The notes beneath the pieces were generated by a model. The model searched no databases. It was not told where the DNA came from and saw nothing but the letters and a program-made list of their open reading frames with translations. Both the position numbers and the translations under genes were made by a program. A stretch of DNA of 64,000 nucleotides, taken from the NCBI GenBank assembly GCA_934130085.1, contig CAKOXK010000001.1, positions 263,613-327,612 on the forward strand. Reading direction: 5' to 3'. Positions 43,285-55,268 of this stretch are shown in pieces. Numbering within the stretch: the stretch's first letter is position 1; each line of letters begins with the position of its first letter. The stretch is from an uncultured Clostridia bacterium (GTDB lineage: Bacteria; Bacillota; Clostridia; TANB77; CAG-508).

Positions 43285-43299
43285 TCAAGGAGGCAAAAA

Positions 43300-43755
43300 A
43301 TGATTACACCTTTAGAGATTGAGAATAAAAAATTTTCTAAAAAAACACTTAATGGATATGATCCAGAAGAGGTAGATGATTTTTTAGACGAGCTAACAAA
43401 AGATTACGAAAGTTTATATAGACAATCAACAGAAAACCAAAGTGAGATAGATAACTTAAAAGGAAAATTAGAGCATTATTCACAAATTGAAAGTACATTA
43501 CAAAGTACATTATTAATGGCGCAATCAGCAGCGGATGAAGTAAAGAAAGCAGCACAAAAAGAAGCAGAGCAAATAATAAGAGAAGCTGAAAATAAAGCAA
43601 AAGAAGCAACAAGTGATGTCGATAGGCAAATAATGGAGAAGAAAAAAACATTAGAAGATGTACAAAAACAATTTGATGTATATAAAGCAAAAATGGAATC
43701 TCTATTAATTTCGCAACTAGAACTAATTAAAGAAATCAATAAAAATGATGACTAA
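43300..43755 (+). CDS. divIVA: DivIVA-family cell division/polarity protein
   Basis: A 151-residue DivIVA-like protein. The N-terminal lipid-binding part MITPLEIENKKFSKKTLNGYDPEEVDDFLDEL is followed by a long coiled coil rich in Ala, Glu and Lys (about 35-145). It should mark curved membranes at poles and septa. It sits right after sepF, the usual Firmicutes order, with AAGGAGG before the ATG. It is shorter than B. subtilis DivIVA and may equally be called a DivIVA-domain protein. Confidence 0.93.
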   Translation: MITPLEIENKKFSKKTLNGYDPEEVDDFLDELTKDYESLYRQSTENQSEIDNLKGKLEHYSQIESTLQSTLLMAQSAADEVKKAAQKEAEQIIREAENKAKEATSDVDRQIMEKKKTLEDVQKQFDVYKAKMESLLISQLELIKEINKNDD

Positions 43756-43960
43756 AATAGCAATATCTAAAATAAATGTATTGATATAGGAGTTATAAAT
43801 ATAAGATTTTTTTAATTAAAATATCTAATACAGTAGGAAGAGCCACACTATAAGGATTATAATTTAATTTAGCCATATATCAAGTGTATATTATATGTCA
43901 ATGATATATTATATATAAAATATATATGGAAACACCAATCTTACCAAAACATTTACACTA

Positions 43961-43990
43961 AGAGAGCCTTCGGGCTCTTTTAGCTTTTCA
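43961..43990 (+). terminator. Strong terminator after divIVA
   Basis: An 8-bp stem (43961-43968 with 43973-43980) around a TTCG tetraloop, then TTTAGCTTTT. It ends the mutL to divIVA transcript. Confidence 0.85.
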
Positions 43991-44048
43991 GCGCACCATT
44001 CGCGTTCGCTTTGCTCACTTGTCTCCTAGCGGCATTTTAACAATATAA
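43991..44048. repeat. Right half of the dispersed palindromic repeat
   Basis: This segment matches the right half of the next element (GCACCATTCGCG, CGCTT.GCT, GCGGCATTTTAACAATATAA) but has no left end. It lies head to tail with the full copy that follows. Confidence 0.65.
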
Positions 44049-44055
44049 GAAAAAA

Positions 44056-44198
44056 AGATTTAATATTATATTGTTTTTCATGCCTTGCTTACTGCAATCT
44101 TCGTTAGTAGACTTTAACTGTCGGAAGATTGCACCATTCGCGCTCGCTTCGCTTACTTGATCGCTGCGCGGCATTTTTAACAATATAATATTAAATCT
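44056..44198. repeat. Dispersed palindromic repeat element, intact copy before rsmD
   Basis: A 143-bp element with 20-bp perfect inverted ends (44056-44075 and 44179-44198). The interior has CATGCCTTGC, an inner hairpin (CAATCTTC with GAAGATTG) shared with the copy after rpoD, and a GC-rich right part shared with the copies at 10146 and 43991. Confidence 0.78.
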
Positions 44199-44251
44199 TT
44201 ATATATAAGTGTTATTTTAGGTATATTTTTATTACAATTCTCTTAGAAATA

Positions 44252-44279
44252 TTGACAAGTGAAAATAAAAAGTTAAAAT
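44252..44279 (+). promoter_or_regulatory. Promoter of rsmD, possibly giving a leaderless mRNA
   Basis: Perfect TTGACA at 44252-44257 and TAAAAT at 44274-44279, spacing 16 nt. The expected start of transcription falls on or next to the ATG at 44286, and no GGAGG is present. Confidence 0.5.
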
Positions 44280-44285
44280 AGGATT

Positions 44286-44870
44286 ATGAGAATTATCAGT
44301 GGTAAAGCAAGAGGTACAAAAATTAATACAATTGATGAAGTAACTACAAGACCAACTCTTGATAGAGTGAGGGAGTCATTGTTTAATATAATTCAAAATT
44401 ATGTTTCTAATACTTATGTGCTTGATATATTTGCGGGTAGTGGGGCTCTTGGAATAGAGGCACTTAGCAGAGGAGCTAAACAGGCGGTTTTCTGTGATAT
44501 AAATAAAGATGCGGTAAAAATTATTAATGAAAACTTAATGAAAACAAGGTTAAAAGAAAATGCTATAGTTTATAATATGAATTACAAGAAGATGATTGAA
44601 AAGCTTTCTAAAAACGATTTTAAGTTTGATATTGTATTTGTTGATCCACCTTATAAAGAAAACCTTGCTGTTAATTCTGTAAAATTGATTATCCAAAATA
44701 ATTTATTAAATGAGAATGGTATAATTATTATTGAGACGGATGAAAAAGAAAGAGATTTGAAAGAATTACAAGAACTAAATAAAATTGATAATGAAAATTT
44801 ACTAAAGATTAAAATTATAGATGAAAGAAAGTACGGAAGAGCTAATTTGATATTTTTGAGGGTTATTTAA
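44286..44870 (+). CDS. rsmD: 16S rRNA (guanine-966-N2)-methyltransferase RsmD
   Basis: A 194-residue Rossmann-fold methyltransferase that modifies G966 of 16S rRNA. MRIISGKARGTKI, TRPTLDRVRESLFNII, LDIFAGSGALGIEALSRGA (SAM-binding) and VFVDPPYKE (catalytic DPPY) are all present. In Firmicutes rsmD is often followed by coaD; here a coiled-coil gene follows 14 nt later. The start lacks a ribosome site and the promoter is close, which suggests leaderless translation. Confidence 0.94.
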   Translation: MRIISGKARGTKINTIDEVTTRPTLDRVRESLFNIIQNYVSNTYVLDIFAGSGALGIEALSRGAKQAVFCDINKDAVKIINENLMKTRLKENAIVYNMNYKKMIEKLSKNDFKFDIVFVDPPYKENLAVNSVKLIIQNNLLNENGIIIIETDEKERDLKELQELNKIDNENLLKIKIIDERKYGRANLIFLRVI

Positions 44871-44884
44871 AGAGGAGTACTAAT

Positions 44885-45322
44885 ATGGAAATTTTCACAT
44901 TACTAGAAACATTGGAAGACTTGATTGAGAATGGTAAGAAAGTTCCTTTTTCAGAAAAAGCTATAGTTGACCAAAATGAGGTTTTAGATTTAATAAAAGA
45001 AATTAGACTGAAACTTCCTGATGAACTTAAACAGGCTAAATGGGTAAAAGAAGAACGTGAGCGAATTTTAGCAGAGGCGCAAAAGGAAGCCGATGATGTT
45101 GTTAAAGAAGCAGAAAATAGAATAATTGCAATGATTGATGAGCATGAGATTACAAAAAAAGCTTATGAGCAAAAAAATCAAATAATGTCGCAAGCTAATG
45201 AAAGTTCAAGACAGATTACTCAAGGTGCAAGAGAATATGCTGATAATATTCTTGAAGGACTTGAAAAGTCACTTGAAAAAACATTAAGTGAGATTGAAGA
45301 AAATAGAAAAGAACTTAAGTAA
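44885..45322 (+). CDS. Coiled-coil protein of unknown function
   Basis: A 145-residue soluble protein. From about residue 45 it is mostly charged coiled coil (AEAQKEADDVVKEAENRI, EEIEENRKEL type), resembling the stalks of ATP synthase b/V-type H subunits and DivIVA-like proteins, but no membrane helix is present. The start MEIFTLLETLEDLIENGKKVPFSEKA may be a small helical domain. It follows rsmD by 14 nt with GAGGAG, so the two are probably cotranscribed. Function is not assigned. Confidence 0.75.
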   Translation: MEIFTLLETLEDLIENGKKVPFSEKAIVDQNEVLDLIKEIRLKLPDELKQAKWVKEERERILAEAQKEADDVVKEAENRIIAMIDEHEITKKAYEQKNQIMSQANESSRQITQGAREYADNILEGLEKSLEKTLSEIEENRKELK

Positions 45323-45335
45323 AATAAGGTTCTGA

Positions 45336-46853
45336 ATGGAGGCTTTTGTGGAAAATGAAGATAAAGAAAAGGCTAGTAAAGTAATAATTACTGTTTCAGT
45401 AATTATTATTTTTGCTTTAGTTATAGGTGTTATTATCTTTATAGTAGCCTATACAAATGAACAATTAAAATATAAAAGGCTAAATGAGACTAAAAATGAA
45501 GTTATAAATCAAGTAAATGATGATAATTCATTTAGAATTGAAAATGTTACAAATGAAAAGATAATAAATAATTCAAATGAAACATTTGACAGAAGCTTTG
45601 GAAAAGTAGATATTGTTTGGGTTGATAAAGCTAATAATATAATTCAGTATCCACTTAAACCCGCATTAAAAAATATGACACCTGTTAAATTTAATCAGAG
45701 TACACTTTCATTTGTAAAAACAACTGAGAATGATAAAGATTGGTATGATTACTCTAAAAGAATGTGGGCAAACGCTATTGATGATAATTTAAGTTATTTT
45801 GTATGGATTCCAAGATATGCTTATAAAATAACATATTATTCCGATAGTAATTTTACAAAAGCAATAGGGTACTCAGATTCAAGAGGTATTTTAAAAATTA
45901 ATAGTGATGGAACATTAACTAGAATTCAAAGCAGGGCATCTGGATTAAAAGAAATAGGAAATCATTATATATTAGCACCAGCTTTTATGAAAGATACAGC
46001 ATCAGGATTTAATAATGGTGGATGGGATGTTAATATATCAGGAATATGGTGTTCAAAATATGAAATGAGCTTAGAGGTTAACTCTTCTCATATAGATACA
46101 GAAAGCCAAGCAATTGGTGATGTAATCACATCAAACATTGTAAGAGCTGTAAGTAGACCTGCAGTATCAAGTTGGAGAAACATAAGTATAGGAAAAGCAT
46201 ATTACAACTCATACAACTATAACAGAGATTTGGAAAGTCACATGATGAAAAATAGTGAATGGGGAGCAGTAAGTTATTTAGCATATTCAATATATGGAAG
46301 AAACACATATAAAATAACAAACAACACTTCACATGATTATCTAACCGGAGGAACGAAGGTCGAAACGGATGTATATAACACATATTCGTCAGAGTCAACA
46401 ACAGGAAATGCTACAGGTGTATATGATTTATCAGGAAATGCATGGGAATTTGTCTCAACATTTATTAACAATGGTTATGCAAGGCTTCAGGAATATGGAG
46501 GAACAGAAGAAGGATATTTATTGCAAAATGCAAGTTCAAATAAATACAAAACTGTTTACTCAAAATCATCTACAGATAAAGGAAAAGGTAATTATGATAA
46601 TACTCATGCGATTGCAAATTATAATGCAAATATGACAAGAAGGGGAGATGCAATGTATGAGACATCATTAAGCGGATATGGAAGTACAGCATGGAATGTA
46701 AATTCATCGTTTTATATACAACTTGATATACCATTCTTGATTAGAGGAGGAGACTTTGCAAGCCAAACATCAGCGGGGTTATTCAGTTATAATGGAACTA
46801 GTGGACAAGCAAATGCAAGTGATAGCTTTAGGGTTATGCTTGTAGGAGATTAA
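45336..46853 (+). CDS. Membrane-anchored FGE-like (C-type-lectin fold) protein
   Basis: A 505-residue protein with one membrane helix (about 16-40) and a complete extracellular FGE-like region. Motifs in order: DWYDYSKRMWANAID, YFVWIPRYAYKITYY, GGWDVNISGIWCSKYE, MMKNSEWGAVSYLAYS, TTGNATGVYDLSGNAWEF, RRGDAMYE, FLIRGGDFASQTSAGLFSYN and SFRVMLV. It is the best reference here for the split pair at 3-3145. Either ATG 45336 or the in-frame GTG 45348 (GGAGG 5 nt upstream) could be the start. The enzyme's catalytic cysteines are not evident, so a binding role is more likely. Confidence 0.82.
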   Translation: MEAFVENEDKEKASKVIITVSVIIIFALVIGVIIFIVAYTNEQLKYKRLNETKNEVINQVNDDNSFRIENVTNEKIINNSNETFDRSFGKVDIVWVDKANNIIQYPLKPALKNMTPVKFNQSTLSFVKTTENDKDWYDYSKRMWANAIDDNLSYFVWIPRYAYKITYYSDSNFTKAIGYSDSRGILKINSDGTLTRIQSRASGLKEIGNHYILAPAFMKDTASGFNNGGWDVNISGIWCSKYEMSLEVNSSHIDTESQAIGDVITSNIVRAVSRPAVSSWRNISIGKAYYNSYNYNRDLESHMMKNSEWGAVSYLAYSIYGRNTYKITNNTSHDYLTGGTKVETDVYNTYSSESTTGNATGVYDLSGNAWEFVSTFINNGYARLQEYGGTEEGYLLQNASSNKYKTVYSKSSTDKGKGNYDNTHAIANYNANMTRRGDAMYETSLSGYGSTAWNVNSSFYIQLDIPFLIRGGDFASQTSAGLFSYNGTSGQANASDSFRVMLVGD

Positions 46854-46903
46854 GGGTGTGCTACAGGGTGATCCTATCACAAGTTATTCATATTACTGTT
46901 TTT

Positions 46904-46928
46904 AAAGGCTTGATTATAGCCTTTTTTT
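46904..46928 (+). terminator. Terminator before glyQS
   Basis: AAAGGCT (46904-46910) pairs with AGCCTTT (46918-46924) around a 7-nt loop, followed by T residues. Confidence 0.75.
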
Positions 46929-46938
46929 GTGTTAGAAT
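46910..46938 (+). promoter_or_regulatory. glyQS promoter nested in the upstream terminator
   Basis: TTGATT at 46910-46915 starts at the end of the left arm and runs into the loop of the terminator; TAGAAT at 46933-46938 follows after 17 nt. The arrangement repeats that seen before rpsF. No T-box is present. Confidence 0.55.
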
Positions 46939-46977
46939 ATAGCTTGCAAAATTATGAGAAAAATTGGAGGATTTGAA

Positions 46978-48360
46978 ATGGTTAATGATATGGAAACTTT
47001 GGTTTCACTTTGCAAAAATAGAGGTTATATTTATCCGGGTTCAGAAATTTATGGTGGACTTGCTAATACATGGGATTATGGACCTTTAGGAGTGGAGTTA
47101 AAAAATAATTTAAAGGCTGCATGGATAAAAAAGTTTATACATGATAGAAAAGATTCTGTTGGTATTGATTCTGCAATTTTAATGAATCCTGAAACGTGGG
47201 TTGCTACAGGTCATCTTTCAACTTTTACAGATCCTTTGATTGATTGCAAAGATTGTAAAACGAGACATAGAGCAGATAAGTTAATTGAAAATTGGGCTAG
47301 TGAAAATGGAATCGATATGTGTGCCGATGGTATGTCTAATGAACAATTAATTAATTATATAAATGAACATAATATTAATTGTCCTAATTGTGGTAAGCAT
47401 AATTTTACTGATATTAGACAGTTTAATCTGATGTTCAAGACTTTCCAAGGTGTTACAGAAGATTCTAAGGCTCAGATTTATTTGAGACCTGAAACATGTC
47501 AAGGTATTTTTGTTAATTTCAAGAATATTTTAAGAACTTCAAGAAAACGTGTTCCTATGGGAATTGGTCAAGTGGGAAAGGCTTTTAGAAATGAAATTAC
47601 TCCAGGTAATTTTATTTTTAGAACTAGAGAGTTTGAGCAAATGGAATACGAGTTTTTCTGCAAGCCTGGTGATGATTTGGAATGGTTTGAGTATTTTGAA
47701 AATTACTGTAAAGACTTCCTATTAAGTTTAGGTATGAAAGAGGAGAATATCAGATTTAGAAAACATTCTAAAGAGGAGCTTGTTTTTTATAGCAAGGCTA
47801 CTACCGATATTGAGTTCAATTTCCCATTTGGTTGGGGTGAGCTTTGGGGAATTGCTGATAGAACTGATTATGATTTAACAAGACACATGGAGCATTCAAA
47901 GCAAGAGTTATCTTATATTGATCCAGAAACTAATGAGAAGTTTATACCTTATGTAATTGAGCCTTCTGTTGGTGTTGATAGATTATTACTTGCTATGCTT
48001 TGCAATAGTTATGAACTTCAAGATTTGGGAGAAGGAGATTCAAGAGTTGTTCTACATTTACATCCAAGTATTGCGCCATTTAAGCTAGCTATTTTGCCTT
48101 TGTCAAAGAAGCTTAACGAGAAGTCAAATGAGATTTATGATATGCTTTCAAAGAAATTTAATTGTGACTATGATGAGTCTGGTTCAATTGGAAAGCGTTA
48201 TAGAAGAGAAGATGAAATAGGTACTCCTTATTGCGTAACTGTAGATTTTGATACTTTAAATGATAATAAAGTTACTATTAGAGATAGAGATACTATGGAG
48301 CAAATAAGAATTTCAATAGATGAAATTGAAAATTACATTGAAGAAAAATTAGAATTTTAA
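46978..48360 (+). CDS. glyQS: Glycine--tRNA ligase (alpha2 type)
   Basis: A 460-residue class II glycyl-tRNA synthetase of the eukaryote-like homodimeric type, in place of the two-subunit GlyQ/GlyS. Motif 1 and the family start [21 protein letters not shown], a Zn-type cysteine segment ([14 protein letters not shown]), motif 2 [21 protein letters not shown] and motif 3 [10 protein letters not shown] are seen. I chose ATG 46978, 7 nt after GGAGG, over an ATG at 46954. ileS follows 29 nt later. Confidence 0.95.
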   Translation: MVNDMETLVSLCKNRGYIYPGSEIYGGLANTWDYGPLGVELKNNLKAAWIKKFIHDRKDSVGIDSAILMNPETWVATGHLSTFTDPLIDCKDCKTRHRADKLIENWASENGIDMCADGMSNEQLINYINEHNINCPNCGKHNFTDIRQFNLMFKTFQGVTEDSKAQIYLRPETCQGIFVNFKNILRTSRKRVPMGIGQVGKAFRNEITPGNFIFRTREFEQMEYEFFCKPGDDLEWFEYFENYCKDFLLSLGMKEENIRFRKHSKEELVFYSKATTDIEFNFPFGWGELWGIADRTDYDLTRHMEHSKQELSYIDPETNEKFIPYVIEPSVGVDRLLLAMLCNSYELQDLGEGDSRVVLHLHPSIAPFKLAILPLSKKLNEKSNEIYDMLSKKFNCDYDESGSIGKRYRREDEIGTPYCVTVDFDTLNDNKVTIRDRDTMEQIRISIDEIENYIEEKLEF

Positions 48361-48389
48361 TTATAATTTAAAGAAGTGAGGTAATTAAT

Positions 48390-51185
48390 ATGAGTAAAGA
48401 TGAAAATGATAAAAAAGATTATTCAAATACACTTAATTTACCAAAAACAGATTTTCCTATGAGAGGAGGTCTTCCACAAAAAGAGCCTCAAATATTAAAA
48501 GATGTTTTTGAAAATGATTTGTACGAAAAAATTTTAAAGAATAATGAAGGTCATAAACATTTTGTTTTACATGATGGCCCTCCTTATGCTAATGGTGAGA
48601 TTCATGCAGGACATGCTCTTAATAAAATTTTAAAAGATACAATTGTTAGATTTAAATCTATGCAAGGATATTATGCCCCATATATTCCTGGATTTGATAC
48701 TCATGGAATGCCTACAGAGAAGAAGGCTATTGAGAAGCTAGGTCTTGATAGAAGTAAAATTCCTGTTACAAAGTTTAGAGATACTTGTAAAGAATTCACA
48801 TCAAATTACAAAGATGTTCAAACAGAAGGTTTTAAAAGATTAGGTGTACTTGGAGATTGGAAACATCCTTATATTACATATAACCACGAAATGGAAGCAA
48901 GACAAATTGGCGTATTTGGTGATATGTACAAAAAAGGATATATTTATAGAGGATTAAAACCTGTATATTGGTGCACTGATTGTGAAACTGCATTGGCTGA
49001 AGCTGAAATCGAGTATAAAGATGTTACAACTCCATCAATTTACGTTAAATTTAAGGTTGATGACAGCAAAGGTTTATTTGATGAAAAAGATACATCAATT
49101 GTTATATGGACAACTACTCCTTGGACATTACCAGGAAACACAGGTATAACTGTTGGCGGAGAGTTTGAATATAGTTTGATAAAAGTAACATTACCAGATG
49201 GTCAAAAATCATATAATAAGCAAAACACAGAAAAGTTAGTTGTTGCAACAGAGCTTGTCGATAAGGTAATGAAACTTGCTGGTATTGAAGAGTACAGAAC
49301 AATAAAAACATTCAAAGGAAAAGAAATGGCAGGAATAATGTGCCATCATCCATTCCTTGATAGACAGTCAAAAGTAGTGATTGGTTCTGAAGTTACTGTA
49401 AATGTTGATTTAGTTGAAGGTACAGGCTGTGTTCATACTGCGCCTGCTTATGGTAAAGAAGATTATTTACAAGGATTAAAAGATAATCTTGATATAATCG
49501 TAACTGTAAATGGAAAAGGAATTCAAGGCGAAGGTGCTGGAGAATTCAATGGAATGTTCTATGCAAAATCAAATAAAGCAATAGTTGAGTGGTTAAAAGA
49601 AAATGGTTACTTATTAAAAGAAGAGCCTATAACTCACTCATACCCACATTGCTGGAGATGCCAAAAGCCAGTAATATTCAGAGCAACAGACCAATGGTTT
49701 GCTTCAATAGATGGTTTCAGAGATGATGTGTTAAAAGCAATAAAAACAGTTAAATGGCATCCAGACTGGGGCGAGAATAGAATGTATGAAATGATAAAAG
49801 GTAGAAATGATTGGTGCATTTCAAGACAACGTACATGGGGAGTTCCACTTCCAGTATTCTATTGCGAAGATTGTAATGAGCCTTATGTAACAGAAGAATC
49901 AATAAAGAGAATTCAAGATATTGTAAGAGAAGAAGGAACAAATGCATGGTGGGCAAAAGACGCAAAAGAACTCTTACCAAAAAATGCAAAATGTGAAAAA
50001 TGCGGATGTACACATTTTAAAAAAGAAAAAGATATTATGGATGTATGGTTTGACTCTGGTTCAACTCATCAAAGTGTATTAGTTGAAAGAGGATTAGACT
50101 ATCCAGCAGATTTATATCTTGAAGGAAATGATCAGTATAGAGGATGGTTCCAATCATCACTTCTAACATCAGTTGCAATAAACAACAAAGCACCATATAA
50201 AGAGGTATTAAGTTGCGGATTTGTAGTTGATGGTCAAGGAAGAAAAATGTCAAAGAGCCTGGGAAATGGAGTATCACCAATTGATGTATCAAACAAATAT
50301 GGAGCTGATATATTAAGGCTATGGGCATTATCTTCAGATTATTCAATGGATGTAAATTTATCAGATGATATTTTAAAAGGAATATCAGATGTATACAGAA
50401 AAATAAGAAATACTGTAAGATTTTTATTAGGAAATACTTATGATTATGATCCAGAAAAAGATAATGTAAAATATGAAAACCTAGAAGAGATTGACAGATG
50501 GGCATTAATAAGACTAAATAAATTAATAAAAGATTGTACAAAAGATTATGAAGAGTACAACTTTTCAAACTGCTATCATGATGTTAACCAATTCTGCGTA
50601 GTTGATATGAGTTCATTCTACCTTGATATAATAAAAGACAGACTTTACACAGAAAAGGCAGAATCAAATAAAAGAAGATCAGCACAAACAGTAATGTATT
50701 ATATACTTGATAGTTTAGTAAAAATTCTTACTCCAATGATCTCATTCACTGCAGAAGAAATTTGGAAAAGCATGAAACACACAAAAAATGAAGATGTTGA
50801 AAGTCCAATGCTTACAAAGTATCCTACGGTCAATGAAAAATGGAACGATGAAGAACTTGCTGAAAAATGGGAAAAAATAATTTCATTAAAAAATTCAGCA
50901 TCAAAAGAACTTGAACTTGCAAGAGCTGATAAATTAATAGGAAATTCATTAGATGCGTTATTAAAAATTGAAGCTGATAAAGATAATTATGAATTCTTTA
51001 AAGAAAATGAAGAATTAATAAGAAAAGTATTAATAGTTTCAGAACTTGAAATAGTAAAAGGAAAAGAATTAGCATTCAAGGTAGAACATGCAAGAGGTGA
51101 AAAGTGTGAAAGATGCTGGCAATACAGCGAAGAAATTGAAGATGGACTTTGCAAGAGATGCCATAAAATAATACATGAAAATTAA
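48390..51185 (+). CDS. ileS: Isoleucine--tRNA ligase
   Basis: A 931-residue class I synthetase. The HIGH-type motif is in GPPYANGEIHAGHALNK, the editing CP1 domain spans about 200-400 (TTPWTLPGNTGITV), the KMSKS motif is in GRKMSKSLGNG, and a C-terminal zinc finger (CERCWQYSEE, CKRCHKI) closes the protein, as in the bacterial type-1 form. It is cotranscribed with glyQS. No T-box leader is seen ahead of either gene, unlike many Firmicutes. Confidence 0.97.
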   Translation: MSKDENDKKDYSNTLNLPKTDFPMRGGLPQKEPQILKDVFENDLYEKILKNNEGHKHFVLHDGPPYANGEIHAGHALNKILKDTIVRFKSMQGYYAPYIPGFDTHGMPTEKKAIEKLGLDRSKIPVTKFRDTCKEFTSNYKDVQTEGFKRLGVLGDWKHPYITYNHEMEARQIGVFGDMYKKGYIYRGLKPVYWCTDCETALAEAEIEYKDVTTPSIYVKFKVDDSKGLFDEKDTSIVIWTTTPWTLPGNTGITVGGEFEYSLIKVTLPDGQKSYNKQNTEKLVVATELVDKVMKLAGIEEYRTIKTFKGKEMAGIMCHHPFLDRQSKVVIGSEVTVNVDLVEGTGCVHTAPAYGKEDYLQGLKDNLDIIVTVNGKGIQGEGAGEFNGMFYAKSNKAIVEWLKENGYLLKEEPITHSYPHCWRCQKPVIFRATDQWFASIDGFRDDVLKAIKTVKWHPDWGENRMYEMIKGRNDWCISRQRTWGVPLPVFYCEDCNEPYVTEESIKRIQDIVREEGTNAWWAKDAKELLPKNAKCEKCGCTHFKKEKDIMDVWFDSGSTHQSVLVERGLDYPADLYLEGNDQYRGWFQSSLLTSVAINNKAPYKEVLSCGFVVDGQGRKMSKSLGNGVSPIDVSNKYGADILRLWALSSDYSMDVNLSDDILKGISDVYRKIRNTVRFLLGNTYDYDPEKDNVKYENLEEIDRWALIRLNKLIKDCTKDYEEYNFSNCYHDVNQFCVVDMSSFYLDIIKDRLYTEKAESNKRRSAQTVMYYILDSLVKILTPMISFTAEEIWKSMKHTKNEDVESPMLTKYPTVNEKWNDEELAEKWEKIISLKNSASKELELARADKLIGNSLDALLKIEADKDNYEFFKENEELIRKVLIVSELEIVKGKELAFKVEHARGEKCERCWQYSEEIEDGLCKRCHKIIHEN

Positions 51186-51264
51186 GAGAAAATAGTGTCT
51201 GAAATTAAAATGTCAACATAAAGAAAAAATGATATATGAAAATTAGACTATAATTAAAAATAAA

Positions 51265-51357
51265 TAATATTATATTGTTTTGAAAATACCGAGCAAGTAT
51301 AAAAAATACCTTATAAAATAAATACAAAAGCTGGTATCGAAAAACAATATAATATTA
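51265..51357. repeat. Dispersed palindromic repeat element after ileS
   Basis: A 93-bp element, the shortest intact copy, with ends 51265-51290 and 51333-51357 that match over about 17 nt plus a GGTAT/ATACC inner pair. The interior is unlike the other copies. Confidence 0.65.
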
Positions 51358-51440
51358 ATTATAATAAAATACGAAGTTTAATTAAAAAAATTAATAATTG
51401 ACTAAAAGTAAAGAAAAAGCAAGAGAGGAATTAAATTTTT

Positions 51441-53598
<2,158 letters not shown>

Positions 53599-53647
53599 AT
53601 TTTAAAAATATTAATTTATTTCCCGTATACAAATGAGGAGGATAATT

Positions 53648-55240
53648 ATGGATTTATTACAAGAAAATCCAATAAAAGATAATAAAACAAAAAAATTGAA
53701 AGCAAGTTTGATAGTTATTTTTGTTCTAATAGCAGTACTTGCAATTGTTGCAATAATTTTATATTTCTATGGAAAAAAAGTTGCAACTGAACAGTTTAAA
53801 GTATACATAGATCAAACACAAAATACAAAATTATCATCAAACCCCAATAATATGTTTTTAATAGAAGACGGAAAAATATATACTTCAATAATGGGGATTG
53901 CTGAGTATGTTGGATATAAAGCATATAATGGAGAATACAAGAGTTATTCTGAAGATACAACAAGTTGTTATGTAACAAATTCAAAAGAACTTGTTACCTT
54001 CTCATCAGGTTCAAAAACTATTAGAAAATACCCACAACTTGGCGATTCTGAATCACAAACATTTGATATAGGAGAAGAAGTTCAAGCTAGGGGAAACAAT
54101 TTATATATATGTCAAGATGGCTTACAGAGGGCATTTAACTTAACGGTAAACTACGATATTCAGAAAAACACAGTAAACATTGTAACATTGCCATATCTTT
54201 CATCATTATATGAAAAAACAATAAAAAAAGCTTCTTTATCTGATAATACATTATCAGAAGAAATAGTATTTAATAATCAAAAAGCACTTTTATATGGCTA
54301 TATAGTTATAAAAGATCCTGATACAAAGCTTTTCGGGGTTGCAAGTGTTCAAAATAGTAGTTTTGATAATGCTTCGGCCATAATTACAGAAAGATATAAA
54401 ACAGTAGAATTCGTCGAAGGAATAAATGATTTCATTGTTATGACAAGTGATAACAAATACGGAATTATAGGTAATAACGGAATAACAAAAGTAAAACCTA
54501 CCTATGATAAAATACAAGAAATTGATAAAGATATAGGATTATACTTAGTTACATCGAATTCAAAACAAGGTGTGATTAATCAAAATGGAAAAATAATAGT
54601 TTACCAAGACTATGATCAAATAGGATTAAGCGAGAGCTATGATCCAAATGTTACAAACAAATACTTATTATATAATAATGCAATTCCTGTAATGAGAAAT
54701 AAAAAATGGGGTTTGATTGATAAAAATGGAGCAACAATCTTAAATGTTGAATATGATGGAATTGGTTGTAACCTAAACACAAATCAAAGTAATACAAATG
54801 GTACAGTATTAATACCAGAATTAGATGGTATAGTAATTGAAAAAGACATACAAGAAAACAATTCTAAAGTTAAAAAATTTGGAGTTGTAAGTTCAGAGGG
54901 TAACCTAATGGTAAACATTGTAGCTGATTCGGCTTATGCAACAACTCTTGAAAATAAAACAACATATTACCTAAATGTTCAAAACCAAGTAATTGATATA
55001 GTAAACTTCTGGTATGAGCAAAAAGCAAAAGACAACAACAAGGGCCAAGGAACAACCAATAGTACAAATAATAACAGCCAAAGTGCATCAAATCAAAATG
55101 ATAGTAACACTAAAAGCACTGGAGAACAAGAAAAGCAATCAATCTCAAATGAAGGCCAAGCTCAAGCACAATCAGGAAGTCAGCAAAATGCTGCTCAAAC
55201 AACAAAGCAAGATGTAACACAATCACAAGGCACAAATTAA
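53648..55240 (+). CDS. WG-repeat membrane protein with copper-amine-oxidase-like N-domain
   Basis: A 530-residue protein with one membrane helix (about 19-41). A domain of about 120 residues resembling stalk domains follows, then repeats of the WG type (NKYGIIGNNGITKVKPTYD, KQGVINQNGKIIVYQDYD, KKWGLIDKNGATILNVEYD; about 260-430). The last 60 residues are Gln/Asn/Ser-rich and disordered. WG repeats often bind partner proteins or wall polymers; a specific role is not known. ATG 53648 follows GAGGAGG by 6 nt. It lies between tgt and yajC and probably belongs to the same transcript. Confidence 0.78.
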   Translation: MDLLQENPIKDNKTKKLKASLIVIFVLIAVLAIVAIILYFYGKKVATEQFKVYIDQTQNTKLSSNPNNMFLIEDGKIYTSIMGIAEYVGYKAYNGEYKSYSEDTTSCYVTNSKELVTFSSGSKTIRKYPQLGDSESQTFDIGEEVQARGNNLYICQDGLQRAFNLTVNYDIQKNTVNIVTLPYLSSLYEKTIKKASLSDNTLSEEIVFNNQKALLYGYIVIKDPDTKLFGVASVQNSSFDNASAIITERYKTVEFVEGINDFIVMTSDNKYGIIGNNGITKVKPTYDKIQEIDKDIGLYLVTSNSKQGVINQNGKIIVYQDYDQIGLSESYDPNVTNKYLLYNNAIPVMRNKKWGLIDKNGATILNVEYDGIGCNLNTNQSNTNGTVLIPELDGIVIEKDIQENNSKVKKFGVVSSEGNLMVNIVADSAYATTLENKTTYYLNVQNQVIDIVNFWYEQKAKDNNKGQGTTNSTNNNSQSASNQNDSNTKSTGEQEKQSISNEGQAQAQSGSQQNAAQTTKQDVTQSQGTN

Positions 55241-55268
55241 AAGAATTTAATTTATAGGAAAACAAATA

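Noticed and set aside
46854..46977. T-box leader before glyQS-ileS
   Set aside because: No GGGTGGNACCGCG-type antiterminator sequence; only a terminator with a nested promoter is present. The pheS and ileS leaders also lack it.
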